From positions 858,513-922,512 of the forward strand of contig MU001497.1 in the NCBI GenBank assembly GCA_010093485.1: DNA of 64,000 nucleotides. The letters run 5' to 3'. Below, one piece after another: positions 21,630-32,040 of this stretch. The notes below the pieces were generated by a model. That model had not been told where the DNA came from. It made no database searches and saw only the letters and a program-made list of their open reading frames with translations. This stretch comes from Karstenula rhodostoma CBS 690.94 (lineage: Eukaryota; Ascomycota; Dothideomycetes; Pleosporales; Didymosphaeriaceae). Each line of letters starts with the position of its first letter. Positions within the stretch are counted from its first letter, which is position 1. The position numbers and the translations under genes are program-made.

Positions 21630-22128
21630 TGTATGATACTCGAAGAGAGGGGCCTGGTATTCAATGCTCTGTGTTATGTATGGGGATCCGAAACGTGCCC
21701 TCGAAACGTGATCGTGAATGGACACAGCGTGACCATCGGTCGTAACCTCGTGCATCAACCAGGGGGGTCTCAAAAAACGAAACCAGCAGGTCCAGCTCAT
21801 GAGGAGCATCTATACATCGGCCGAACAAGTCATAGTGTGGTTAAACACAAGGATTTCGACTCATGACTTCGTCGTCCAATTTATCACAAACAAAAAGCTC
21901 TTGGACTTTGCAACACACCAGCAGTTCAAAATGCGACTATTCCTGAATTGGAGTGAATACATAAGAGACTCTGTGCAGTATAAGTGGCCATCAATTGTTA
22001 CTTGCATTATCCATCTGCTCGTTGGTATCGTATATATGCGCCCAAATAACCACTACCAATCGTCCATGACTCTGCTTGCTTTTCTGCCACTGCAGGCATG
22101 CTTTAGAAGTGTGACTAGTCTGTTGTGA
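21630..22128 (+). pseudogene. Decayed HET-domain (heterokaryon incompatibility) gene fragment
   Basis: The frame from 21633 has ALCYVWGSETCPRNVIVNGH, the start of the HET domain. It then runs into sequence with no HET likeness around 21752. In another frame from about 21770, NQQVQLMRSIYTSAEQVIVW is the HET segment that normally follows some 35-40 residues later. The LWIDAICINQ-type block is missing and the frame is shifted, so an internal deletion plus frameshift is evident. No upstream start or continuing domain is recognisable. HET genes control non-self recognition and turn over quickly in fungi. Confidence 0.75.
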
Positions 22129-22237
22129 TCTCTTCATACACCCACGGTGAAAGACCCACTTCGCAGACTTCTTCCAACAGTTCTCGAAGCTTTTCCAGCC
22201 ATGTGTAAGGTATAAGCCTGGTACTGCCGGTTCCCCT

Positions 22238-22897
22238 TCATCTCCCCGCCCATATATTCCCATCTCCCCTCCCGAACCCCGCGAACCCCATTCCGCCCTT
22301 CCCCTCATTCACCGGCCTCTTCGCCACCGTACCCTGGCTCCTCACACCCTCAATCACCTTGTCCAACTGCGTCTCCACCACCACACCACCCACAATCATC
22401 TCGGCGAGCGCGGCATGCAGCGTCTCAAAGTTGAAGATGAGATCGAGCTCGCAGACGTTCTCGAAGAGGCCGTCGAGGGCCTGGACGAAGACCTGGATGA
22501 GGTCTAGCAGCGCGAGGGGCGACTCGGTCGAGGTGGAGATGACGATGAAGTAGAGGGTGGCGTAGTGGCGGTAGGTGACGAGGGAGGGCGTGTCGTTGTG
22601 CGGGGTGGTGGGGGTGGAGGACTTGCTGCTGTTTACGAGGAGGGGTGGGAGGCTGGGGAACGTTAGATATAAAACAGTGCAAAGATCGTGTGGACATACG
22701 GCAGGAAGTTACATGCTGAGTTTGGGCGGTTTGCGACGAGGGTGAATATCTCCGAGATTAGCCGCTGCTGGACGCTCGTCTCCTGTACAGGGTCAGAATG
22801 GACTCTTGTTCAGTGGGAAGGCGCATACCAGCTGCGTGTAAAACTTGGTCAAGCGTGGCTGGCCGGCATTGTTGAAGACCAGCACGGCGTTGATCAT
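22238..22897 (-). CDS. APS3: AP-3 adaptor complex sigma subunit
   Basis: Exons are 22897-22829, 22782-22700 and 22652-22238, with introns of 46 and 47 nt; the product is 188 aa. The protein starts MINAVLVFNNAGQPRLTKFY, the longin-like fold of sigma subunits. It continues through RLISEIFTLVANRPNSACNF and a low-complexity insertion (SSKSSTPTTPHNDTPS). YATLYFIVISTSTESPLALLDLIQVFVQALDG and FETLHAALAEMIVGGVVVET are diagnostic of AP-3 sigma. The Gly-rich tail (GKGGMGFAGFGRGDGN) is a fungal addition. The protein acts in Golgi/endosome-to-vacuole transport. It is head-to-head with frataxin, the two ATGs being 187 bp apart. Confidence 0.93.
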
Positions 22898-23084
22898 GGC
22901 TGGGCGCTCTGGAAGGTTGGAACGTCTGCGGAGGAGCTGCGGGGAAATCGTTGGAAGGCGCGTCGCGGCCCAAGCTCGAAGTGGAAACAAGCTCTCCTCT
23001 CCGCCAGCATCCCGCCAACCACTTCCATTCTATATCCCAACACTGACAAACGCTCATAAATCCCGTTCCACTACATCACCAACT

Positions 23085-23757
23085 ATGAAGTCGCTGTCAA
23101 GAGCCGGACAGGTCGCTCTGCGCCGTGCGGTCCGCACTCCTCTCCGCTCCCAGACGTCCGCCAATGGCGTCATCGCCAGAGCTCCTGTCGCGGTGGTCAG
23201 GACCAGCGGCACAAGCCATGCAGCCCGGAGCTTCCACTCGTCAATGACTTTCAAGGGCATCATGCCCGAGTCGGAGAACCCGGCGCCGCCCCAGAGCGAG
23301 GACTCCGAGAAGCCGACCGTGCCCACCGACATCACCACTTCCGAGTTCCACGAGCGCGCGGACGAGTATCTGGAAGAGCTGTTGGGCGAGCTGGAGGCAA
23401 AGCAGGAGGAGTCTCCCGACTATGACGTGGAGTACTCTGTATGTTCGGTCTGAAACCCAAGCATCGAACTAAACACTGATCATGTGCTCCTAGGCCGGCG
23501 TAATGCACGTCAAGATCCTGTCCCGCGGCCATGAGTACGTGCTCAACAAGCAGCCACCGAATAAGCAGATCTGGTGGAGCTCGCCCGTCTCCGGACCGAA
23601 ACGATTCGACTGGGTGGTGTTGGGAGAGGGCTTGCATCAGAAGGAGGGAGGGGGCGCGGGAGACTGGATCTATCTGCGCGATGGAACGTCTCTCACGGAT
23701 CTCGTCCGACAGGAGTTGGGCGTTGCCCTGGGCAAGGATGATAGCGCTCCGATCTAG
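23085..23757 (+). CDS. YFH1: Frataxin, mitochondrial iron-sulfur assembly factor
   Basis: Exons are 23085-23438 and 23494-23757, with a 55-nt intron (GTATGT...CTCCTAG); the product is 205 aa. The first 60 residues are rich in Arg/Ser/Ala without acids (SRAGQVALRRAVRTPLRS), a mitochondrial presequence. The frataxin domain starts near residue 90: an acidic helix (FHERADEYLEELLGELEAKQ) that binds iron, then VEYSAGVMHVKI, then the strand NKQPPNKQIWWSSPVSGPKR with the conserved Asn-Lys-Gln and Trp. The helix SLTDLVRQELGVAL ends the fold. The role is iron delivery or regulation of the Isu/Nfs1 cluster-assembly machinery in the matrix. Confidence 0.96.
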
Positions 23758-24262
23758 TGTTCGACGGACGACAGTGTGGGCATGTGAAGGGCAATGTAAG
23801 GATATTTGGTATTATATGATGGGAGCGTCTTTTTTCTACGCTACTCTAGTCGCAAGCGTAGCGACTCCAACTAGGATGCATGCTTCGTAGGATGCATCAA
23901 CTATCTGGCTTAGAAAAATGTCGCTTTCGATGCAACTGCATCTTGATGTTCACGTACAGCACCAGGACAAAAGCGTACGTATTGCGTTCCTCATCCGGGG
24001 GCAACAGAAGACCGAACATTCGACGACGTCCAGTCAGACTGGCTCACGGCTTCATATAGCGAGCTGGTTCTATTGTTGTACCAAATGCTCCAACCTCCCG
24101 TGGTCAAGTCGAATTCTCAAACGCCGTTTCATGCGCCGCCGGTATATGCAGAAGATATAGCCCCGTGCATTCGGACCGCCAAACGGTGCGCGAGGTATGT
24201 GGGTATATAGTGGGGTCGTGATGGGAACATGCAGTCGTAGGTTCTGATCGTTGCGCACGCGC
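23758..24262. other. Gene-free stretch between convergent frataxin and DPH3 genes
   Basis: Only 3' flanking sequence was seen; no ORF with family likeness and no repeat. Confidence 0.5.
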
Positions 24263-24568
24263 TCAAGCAGTGATGGCAGCGGCCTGCGAAGCGTCGTCCT
24301 TGGATTCTGGTGGGAGATCCGACTTCAATCACGGTTAGCAAGTGGGACTGTAACACAGAAGGGGCAGACATACCGGGTCGAATATTATCCGGATCATCAG
24401 GCTGCAGCTGGGACAGCGCGCAATGTCTTCGCCGTCGCGCATGTCGCCTATCGAGATTTCGAAGCGGTCGCCGCAGGGACACGGGTGGTGGTATATCTGG
24501 AGGGTCTCATCGTAGAAGCAGTCTTCGATTTCGATCTCGTCGTAGAGGTTGACGTCCTCGTCGGCCAT
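24263..24568 (-). CDS. DPH3: DPH3, CSL-type zinc protein of diphthamide synthesis
   Basis: Exon 1 is 24568-24374 and exon 2 is 24322-24263, with a 51-nt intron carrying a TGCTAAC branch site; the product is 84 aa. The start [17 protein letters not shown] is followed by the CSL zinc finger: [10 protein letters not shown] near residue 31 and [14 protein letters not shown] near 54. Four Cys in two CxC/CxxC knuckles bind one metal. Dph3 supplies electrons to Dph1/Dph2 in the first step of diphthamide formation on eEF2 and takes part in Elongator-linked tRNA modification. An in-frame upstream ATG at 24643 was rejected because the family always begins about here. It is head-to-head with SEC6, sharing about 206 bp. 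Confidence 0.95.
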
Positions 24569-24774
24569 GGTGGCTGGCTGTGCGAATGTGTGCAAAATGT
24601 GAGTCTGGGTGGCGTTTGCGGGGTGTACAACAAGAAGCGGCAAAGAGGGCTCACCTCACCTCCGGTCGCACGGGCCCTCCGCCGCAGCAGTGACAACGAC
24701 CTCACCCCTCCCTCGAACAGCACAACGCGCCCGATTATGGGCACTCTTCCACGACCCAATCCCGCAGCAGAATC

Positions 24775-27054
24775 ATGAGCGATGTCGAGTCTGCGGCAGC
24801 CAAGCTCGCCGAGCTGCTCCGGCACCCCGAGGACCTTGACAAGATCCCCGCCCTCAAGGCCGAGTTCACGCGCAAGAAGGCCGCCGTCGATGGCCAGCTG
24901 CGCATCGGCCTGCGCGAGCAGCTCGAGGTGACGCAGGCCGGCATGAGCAGCATCACCGAGGGCCAGCGCGCAGTCAACTTGATCAAGGAAGAGATGATGA
25001 AGATAGACAAACTGTGTGCCGAGTCGCACAACATGATCCAGGACTTCCCCCACATCAACCTCGTCGCCCAGACGCATAAGAACTTTGAGCAGGTCGAGAA
25101 GATGAAGCGCGACATCGACACCTTCCAGCAGCGCATAGAGAACCTTGAGTACCTGCTCGGCCAAGACGACGAAGACCCCGCCAACCAGCCTCACCTGCTC
25201 GAGGTCCACTATGGTCTCACGCAACTGCGAGAAGTCAGGGACGATGCTATACGACAGATCAAAGCCTCCGAGGATTCTTCCACTGAGCTGATTGACAACT
25301 TGACACTGGAATCGGGGGTGACCGTGCAGGATCTCTTCACACGCCTGAACGATGTTATTGAGTGGTTCGATACACATATTGGCGAAGCTTGTGTCAATCT
25401 CATTGAGCTGGTCCAGTCCGGTAATGATGGCATGGTGGTCAGACTGGCTTTGATCATCGAAGAGGAGGAGAAGTCGGATAAAAAGGCCAAAGCGTTGCAG
25501 GATGCCCAGCGCGAATACAAGGATCTGGCCTCGCGATTCAAGTCAATTGCTGCAGGCTCCACCGAGCTGCGCGGGTACAAGGAGAAATTCATTAAGTCGA
25601 TCGAGTTCGTGTGCAAGACGAACTTCGAGGAGTCGAACGACAAGTTCATGGATGATCCGGAGAAGGTGGACAAGTATTTCAAGTGGTACTTCAACAACCT
25701 CTTCGTGGTGAATCAAGCCATGGTGAATCTGATGCCCAAAAAGTGGAAGATCTTCAAGACCTATGGTAATATATACCATAAGCACATGCACGACTGGCTA
25801 CTTGGGATTGCGGATGATGAGGGTTTGGGCCCGCAGTATCTCCTTGCCATCATCAACTGGGTCGACAAATACTACGCCAAGATGCAGAAGCTAGGCTTCG
25901 CCGAAGACGACCTCCTGCCCCATGTGGTTGATAACCGCGTTCCAGAATTGGTCCGGAATTACCGGCAAATCATCATCGATAGAGTCGAGGAATGGATGAA
26001 CAACATTGCAAACAAGGAGAAGAAACAGTTTGCGGAACGAGACCAGAGCGACATCACCCAGAATATCGACGGCTACCTTCAGACGAAGACGTTGGCAGAT
26101 ACATGGACAATGCTGGGTCAGAACCTCGCCATTGCGCAGAATAGTGACCGAACAGACGTCGCTGAAGGTGTCATTGAGTCGATGTTCCGGGCTCTGTCGT
26201 CTCGACAGCGCATGTGGCAGTCCCTGGTGGTAGCCGAGAAAGCGAAATACACCTCACCCAGCTCCTCAACCGAAGGGTCTAGTGAGTTCCAGGAGTGGCT
26301 CATTGCCATCGCAAACGATCAGATTATCTGCATCGATGAATCTGACGAATCTCAAACGTCTTTCTTGGGCAACTTCGAGAGGGACATCACTCCTCTTGTT
26401 TCGCCCGCCTACGCTCCAACCTTGACCGAGCAAATCAACAGCCTCAAAGACAGCTACGTCGATGTCGCGACCGAGTTCATCCAAGCATGGTGCCAGATGA
26501 TATTTTATGTCGACTTCCGCGACACCCTCAAGAACATGTTCACAGCCGACTGGTACAACTCAAGAGACATGGAACAAATGGTGATTACCTTTGCAGATTA
26601 CATGAGCGATTACGAGAACGCCGTTCATCGCGCAATTTTTGAGCTACTTGTCATGTCATTGGCAGATCAACTGCTAATCCACTACCTCTCGGCGGTCCGC
26701 AACAAAGGCGCAAAATTCAGGCGCGCCGATCCCTTCACCGAGAAGATCAAGGACGACTGCTTTACAACCTTTGAATTTTTCAGTCGGTACGAGTGCGGAC
26801 CGGAAGTGAAGGAGAAGTGGCGCGTCATACAGATGTTCGTCATGTTGCTTTCCGAAGACAAGGCCCGTATTCCGATTGTGTACGAGCAGTTCAAGAACGG
26901 TTACCCAGACTTGCACATCGGTTGGGTCGAGGCAGTGCTCAGGGCTAGAGATGATTTTGAGCGCAGCATGTTGAATGCCGTCAAAGCGAAGGCGGCGGAA
27001 ATGACAGTTGATCCCGCGCAGCAGTACGAAACAATCATGTCGCAAGTCAAATAG
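24775..27054 (+). CDS. SEC6: Exocyst complex subunit Sec6
   Basis: This is a single exon of 759 aa, the usual size for fungal Sec6. It has an N-terminal coiled-coil part (about 1-130; LKAEFTRKKAAVDGQLRIGL) followed by the helical CATCHR-type rod. Segments such as YFNNLFVVNQAMVNLMPKKW, WVDKYYAKMQKLGF and PELVRNYRQIIIDRVEEWM are characteristic of Sec6/EXOC3. Sec6 is part of the octameric exocyst that tethers secretory vesicles at the plasma membrane before SNARE fusion. It is important for hyphal tip growth. The ATG at 24775 follows the short shared promoter with DPH3. Confidence 0.96.
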   Translation: MSDVESAAAKLAELLRHPEDLDKIPALKAEFTRKKAAVDGQLRIGLREQLEVTQAGMSSITEGQRAVNLIKEEMMKIDKLCAESHNMIQDFPHINLVAQTHKNFEQVEKMKRDIDTFQQRIENLEYLLGQDDEDPANQPHLLEVHYGLTQLREVRDDAIRQIKASEDSSTELIDNLTLESGVTVQDLFTRLNDVIEWFDTHIGEACVNLIELVQSGNDGMVVRLALIIEEEEKSDKKAKALQDAQREYKDLASRFKSIAAGSTELRGYKEKFIKSIEFVCKTNFEESNDKFMDDPEKVDKYFKWYFNNLFVVNQAMVNLMPKKWKIFKTYGNIYHKHMHDWLLGIADDEGLGPQYLLAIINWVDKYYAKMQKLGFAEDDLLPHVVDNRVPELVRNYRQIIIDRVEEWMNNIANKEKKQFAERDQSDITQNIDGYLQTKTLADTWTMLGQNLAIAQNSDRTDVAEGVIESMFRALSSRQRMWQSLVVAEKAKYTSPSSSTEGSSEFQEWLIAIANDQIICIDESDESQTSFLGNFERDITPLVSPAYAPTLTEQINSLKDSYVDVATEFIQAWCQMIFYVDFRDTLKNMFTADWYNSRDMEQMVITFADYMSDYENAVHRAIFELLVMSLADQLLIHYLSAVRNKGAKFRRADPFTEKIKDDCFTTFEFFSRYECGPEVKEKWRVIQMFVMLLSEDKARIPIVYEQFKNGYPDLHIGWVEAVLRARDDFERSMLNAVKAKAAEMTVDPAQQYETIMSQVK

Positions 27055-28512
27055 AGTGCCGCTTGAGGAGCATCGTATGAAGTTCTAGATTGTCACTTGA
27101 GCTCGGCGTTGGGAGGCGTTCACCACGATGGCATCATTCGTATATCCGGTTGCGGCAAGAGGGTATTGGCATGTCCATCTCAAACATTGAAAACAGCATT
27201 AGTATTACCAAAATCTGCTCACTGTTGAATTCCACATTCTGCTCTCACGCACGATACATGATTTCATCGGGGTTGGAATTTGTTTCGCGGAGCAATGAGT
27301 TGTCTCACGGAGGGTGGCCTCGTGTTTCACCGTGCACAAAATGGCATACCCACTCGTCGAGATTAGCGAAGTTGAGCTCGTCGTTTCAAACGCGCGCCTC
27401 TTCCCGCGATTGTGAACAAACTTCGGCACGTCCCTGCGCCTGTTCCACCTGAAGTGCGGGTGCTCCACTGCCAGCGTCATCGAACGGCTTGAACGAGGCG
27501 AAGCACCAGCACGCTTTCACGAATCAATACATGTCGATAGGAACAGCGAAAAGGAGAGAGCTAGAGGAGGCATGCACGCGTTCCGACTTCATGTCTGGAG
27601 ACGGCGTTTCTGCCTGAATCGTACGGCACATATGGTCGGGCGAAAATGAGCAATTTCCAGAGATACAACAACGCGGTGCGGGTGGCCGCCGTGCCCCCGG
27701 ACGCAGTATGCCCTGCCGTGCCAACCAAAGCCATTATTTCCGTGCTGTTAATTGGTGTGGGATTGCAACCCTGTCGCTCATTTCTCCGATCCCCATGCGA
27801 AGTTTCGAAACAGAAGGTGAGGTGTCCCAGTCACGTGAATACTAAGGGGGTTTCAGTCTAGCGCAAGGGGAGTCCAAGGGGTGATGGGCGCTCTTTGGTG
27901 GGCCGCATGCGGGTCTGCCGTGTAATGTCGCCGGGGTAAGTTGTTGAACGATGCGCGCTGTAGGGGTTCCGGGTGGATGGGCGAGGCTGCGTGCACAGCG
28001 CCTGCACAAGATGCATTGCGGCTCCCGTGCCCTTGCGGCGAGGCTGATCTGCCCAATCACACTGCCACAGTGCCACTGCGGCACGGCGGTGCGGCGCAAG
28101 GTACCAGACGATTGCCACTCCAGCGGTGATTTTCACTATCGCAGCCCGCCTGATTCGTTATCTCCCCGTCCGGCTGATTGAGTGGTGGGGAATACAGCGC
28201 GTCCCGACCGTGCTGCAAATTGCATGCTTGCGTGGTGTGGGATGGTCACTGGTGTATCCTACTACCTTGTAGGGGCCACCCGTGCTCACCAGCTCATCTT
28301 TGTGTCAGATATAAGAGGCACAACGCGCGTTGTTGCTATGCTTTTCTTCTCCATCCTCCGATCAAAGCCTTTACCATAATCACTCAGTGTTCTTTACACT
28401 AGCCACTCTTTTGAACAAAGACAACCACACGCTCTTTATCCTCTCGTACTCTTATACCAACCTTCTCCTTCTCCGCTTTCGTATCACTTTTGCAACACCA
28501 AACTCTACCAGA
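27055..28512. other. Long upstream region of the small wall-protein gene, no gene seen
   Basis: It is about 1.45 kb. ORFs present have no family likeness. An ATATAAGAGG element (about 28309-28318) is some 200 bp before the ATG at 28513, and the last 180 bp are pyrimidine-rich, suggesting a strong promoter. Nothing else was recognised. Confidence 0.55.
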
Positions 28513-28993
28513 ATGAAGTTCTTCGCTGTCGCCGCTTTCATTGCCGCCGTCGCTGCCCAGGGCTACGGTATGTCCTCCCTCTCCCACACCTTTACCATCA
28601 CCGATCCAATACTGACTTTTCCCAGGCACCGGTGAGGAGACTTGCTCCATCGAGACCGTTACCGAGACCGTGACCCTCCCCTACGGCGTACACACGCCCA
28701 GCGCGCCCTCGGTCCCCAGCGCTGCGCCCACTCTTCCGCCCTACCCCACCGGCCAGGCGCCCTACCCCAGCGTCCCCGCGCCTTCTGGCACTGCTCCCGC
28801 CCAGTCTTCCTACGCCGCTGTCCAGCCCTCCGTCCCGGCTGGCACCGCGCCTGCTGGTACCGGCGCCGCCTCGCCTTCAGGCACCGGCGCCTACGCCATC
28901 CCCTCGGGCGGCTACTTCGAGGGCGCCGCCAGCGGCAACCAGGTCGCTGGCTTCGTGGCCGGTGTTGGTGCTCTCGCTGCTTTCTTCTTGTAA
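28513..28993 (+). CDS. Small GPI-type cell wall protein (Pro/Ala/Ser-rich)
   Basis: Exons are 28513-28567 and 28626-28993, with a 58-nt intron (GTATGT...TCCCAG); the product is 140 aa. The signal peptide KFFAVAAFIAAVAAQGYG is followed by GTGEETCSIETVTETVTLPY, a short segment with one Cys seen in many fungal wall proteins. A Pro/Ser/Ala-rich stretch comes next, and the end SGNQVAGFVAGVGALAAFFL is a GPI-anchor signal (a small residue pair before a hydrophobic tail). It is likely an abundant wall-bound structural protein. The intron in the codon after the signal peptide is common for this class. Confidence 0.85.
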
Positions 28994-30290
28994 GCGTGTG
29001 CATGGTGTGAACGCAGGTCGTTTGAGATGGTGACGTGGAGCTACATTGTTTTGGTGGATTTGCATTTGGAGATGGAGCGAGAGACTGAAAAGAGCTTAGT
29101 AATGGTCGAGAGCTTCTCTGGATGCATATACCCCCGCCAACAGTATCCAGTGTTTCTTGTACAAATTTAAGCTGTTTTGCTTCTTTATCTGCCGTGTTTT
29201 GTGCTTGGTCTATTGTAAATGCTAAAGTACCCCGTCAGATTTAAGTGTAAGGCCCGCTTGTGCTCTAAGTCCAACATGGTTATTATGTGGCTACCAGGCA
29301 TTGCCAGAAAGCAGTTCCGCAGAACGCGGTTGCTTGCTCTTGCCTCAGCAGTCTTAAACGCGTGGCCATTATAATCGTATGATGCCCGAGTTTCTTCCGC
29401 AACTTGAGACTGAGCCGTGACGTAGACAAACGTCACGCAGGTTGATGTTGGGACGTGAGATGGAATGATGGCGGACGCCGCATTCGTCCTTGTTGGAGGA
29501 CGTGGTATTCTTTGTTCCGTTTCAGGCTTGTGGAGCGTTCGTCCTTCGTTTCAAACCCCCGCATTCCTTTGTAGTTTTCAGTGTGTGATTGATTCAAGAC
29601 ATCAACTTAAAGCTGCAGATTGCACGCGTGCTCTTGGTTTGGGTCGGGGTGTACCTCAATTCACAGAGCAGTCGGCATGAACGATAGATTGCCAAGAACC
29701 TCGGTGGATTCTAAAATCTCTTGTGGCTGCAATCCAAGGTAAACTTGAGACTAAGTCATCCGCACCTTCTTAATGTTTGCGTTAGCTATCCATCGGAACC
29801 AATATTGCATATACACGGCAAGCGGTTGGATAAGTTCCTATTCTTCGATTTGAAGGTTCCGGATATGGCTTGACTCCTCATATCAGCATAGAGATTAGTT
29901 ATAGTAAAACCCAGGCCTCCGCCAGCCCTCCATTGACGATCCAGAGCCGATTGATCTATAACAAATGATCCAAGGTTTGACCTGTTTTGTGTCGCTGGTG
30001 TTTACAATCACGCGAAAATTAAACCGGAAATAGATGGAGTCGTTTTCCGGAGCCAAGTGACCTGAGGCTATCCCCCGCATTTGGGTAGTGCGTCTACGTA
30101 AGGCTTTACTTGAAAGATGTTAGTTTTCGCGGGGTACACTGTGGCTCTAAGAACTTTGAAATTGTGAGCCGAACAAACTTCGAGTCGGGGGAGCTGGTTG
30201 GTGTTTGATCAGGACTGCATCTTCTCAGTAGCGGGTACATATATCCCTGCCGGAAAATGAGGTACTCAACACCATTTCTCGATATTTCCT
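28994..30290. other. Gene-free stretch upstream of the P450
   Basis: It is about 1.3 kb with only short ORFs lacking family likeness. A CATATATCCC element near 30237-30246 is about 50 bp before the P450 start. No repeats were recognised. Confidence 0.5.
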
Positions 30291-31850
30291 ATGCACTCGT
30301 ACCCGAAAGCTCAACATCGTTTCGCGCACACTCGTAGCCACCTGTTGTTGCAGCAAGTATGGCAGCAATCGAGCCAGATAGCAGTTTCATCTCTATATTC
30401 CTTAGGCCTATGTATCTACCGCCGCTACTTCCATCCTCTGGCAAGATTCCCAGGCCCGCTTCTCAACTCCGTATCCGAACTTCCAGCAGCCCTCTCCCTT
30501 CTACGAGGTCGATTCGCCTTCGATAACAAGCTACACCATGAGCGCTACGGCGACGTCGTCCGCATCCGCCCCAACGAGCTCACCTTCCGCACCTCGCAAT
30601 CGATGCAAGACATATATGGCTTCCGACCTGGCCATCAAAACATGAAGAAGTCCCTCTTACATACCGGTCCTGTGAGAGTGGGACAGACGACCACGCTGCA
30701 ATATGTCCCTAGCGATGCGGACCACGGGCGCCAACGACGTGCTCTTAGTCATGCATTTTCTCATCAGGCGCTCATGGATCAAGAGCCCATCATACAAGAG
30801 TACATGAGTAAGGTTGTCACGCGCCTGCGGCGATTTGCGAGAGATAGGCAAGCTGTGGACATCTGCGACTGGTTCAACTACTTCACGTTTGACACGATGG
30901 GCGACCTAGCTTTTGGAGAAAGCTTCGGCTGCCTAGATGAGGGCAAATACCAGGAATGGGTCGACATGCTCTTCATGACCATCAAAGACGGCACGCTCAT
31001 CCAGTTCTCGCGTCGAATCGGCGGAATCGGCACCGGGGCGCAGACAGTCCTTGCGCGGATCCTCGGAGTCGGAGATGCAGTATCCTACCATGTGCATCAC
31101 ACACGGCAGAAGGTGTTAAATAGACTGTCGATGCAGGACATCGACCACCGCGATTTCATCTGGTATATCCTGCGCCAGAAAGAAAAAGGCTTCGAGTTGA
31201 CCCAGGATGAAATCATCGCCAACGCGGGTCTTTTCATTGTCGCGGGCAGCGAGACCACGGCGAATGCACTGTCTGGGCTCATAGCGAGGCTGGTTTGGAA
31301 TCCTCGCGTGTACGAGAAACTAGTGAGCGAGATACGAGGTGCGTTCCACGATGAGGCGGCGATCGATTTCAAGGCTATAACGGCGTTGCCGTATCTCAAC
31401 GCTTGCATCGAGGAGATTCTACGAGTGCACCCACCAGTCCCGGCCGGGCCTCCAAGAGTAGTTCCTCCAGGTGGCGACACAGTAGATGGCATCTATATAC
31501 CTGGAGGCACAACCGTATCCGTAGGTCAGTGGTCCGCGTGCCACAGCCCTGCACATTTCAAGACTCCAGATGAGTTCTTGCCCGAGAGATGGATCGATAC
31601 AGCGTACAACGACGAGGTCAAGAAAGCGGTGCAACCGTTTTCTGCGGGGCCGAGGAACTGTATAGGAAAAAACCTGGCGTATATGGAGATGCGACTGGTG
31701 GTTGCGCAGTTGTTGTGGAATTTTGATATCGCGAGTGCGGATGGAGCGCCGTTGTGGGATCCCGCAGGAGAGATGAGGTATAAGCGAGCGTTTATGGTTT
31801 GGGAGGAACAGCCATTGATGTTACATTTCAAAGACGTACGCTGTGGTTGA
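30291..31850 (+). CDS. Cytochrome P450 monooxygenase (isotrichodermin C-15 hydroxylase-like)
   Basis: This is a single exon of 519 aa. An N-terminal hydrophobic segment (IAVSSLYSLGLCIY) followed by RRYFHPLARFPGP is the usual ER anchor and Pro hinge. The I-helix oxygen-binding motif AGSETT is near residue 318, the K-helix EEILR near 374, and the PERW segment near 430. The haem-binding loop FSAGPRNCIG is near 450 with the axial Cys present, so all key motifs are intact. Style and length fit microsomal P450s of fungal secondary metabolism. No backbone synthase or other pathway gene lies nearby, so its substrate is unknown. The lack of introns is unusual for this class. Confidence 0.92.
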   Translation: MHSYPKAQHRFAHTRSHLLLQQVWQQSSQIAVSSLYSLGLCIYRRYFHPLARFPGPLLNSVSELPAALSLLRGRFAFDNKLHHERYGDVVRIRPNELTFRTSQSMQDIYGFRPGHQNMKKSLLHTGPVRVGQTTTLQYVPSDADHGRQRRALSHAFSHQALMDQEPIIQEYMSKVVTRLRRFARDRQAVDICDWFNYFTFDTMGDLAFGESFGCLDEGKYQEWVDMLFMTIKDGTLIQFSRRIGGIGTGAQTVLARILGVGDAVSYHVHHTRQKVLNRLSMQDIDHRDFIWYILRQKEKGFELTQDEIIANAGLFIVAGSETTANALSGLIARLVWNPRVYEKLVSEIRGAFHDEAAIDFKAITALPYLNACIEEILRVHPPVPAGPPRVVPPGGDTVDGIYIPGGTTVSVGQWSACHSPAHFKTPDEFLPERWIDTAYNDEVKKAVQPFSAGPRNCIGKNLAYMEMRLVVAQLLWNFDIASADGAPLWDPAGEMRYKRAFMVWEEQPLMLHFKDVRCG

Positions 31851-32040
31851 CGTAGGAATTGCCGTCACTTTCGGAGTTGTTAGAGAAGCAATTCTTCGTT
31901 GTGCTCGGAAGCGGTACATAGAGTGGCCTACAAATATCGGATCAATGAACGATCCGTGGTTTCCAGAGTTGGCCTTCATCTGGGTTCATTCAGATCCTTG
32001 GTCGAGTGTGCGTTCATATACTGTCTTCTCTTTCTCGGAC

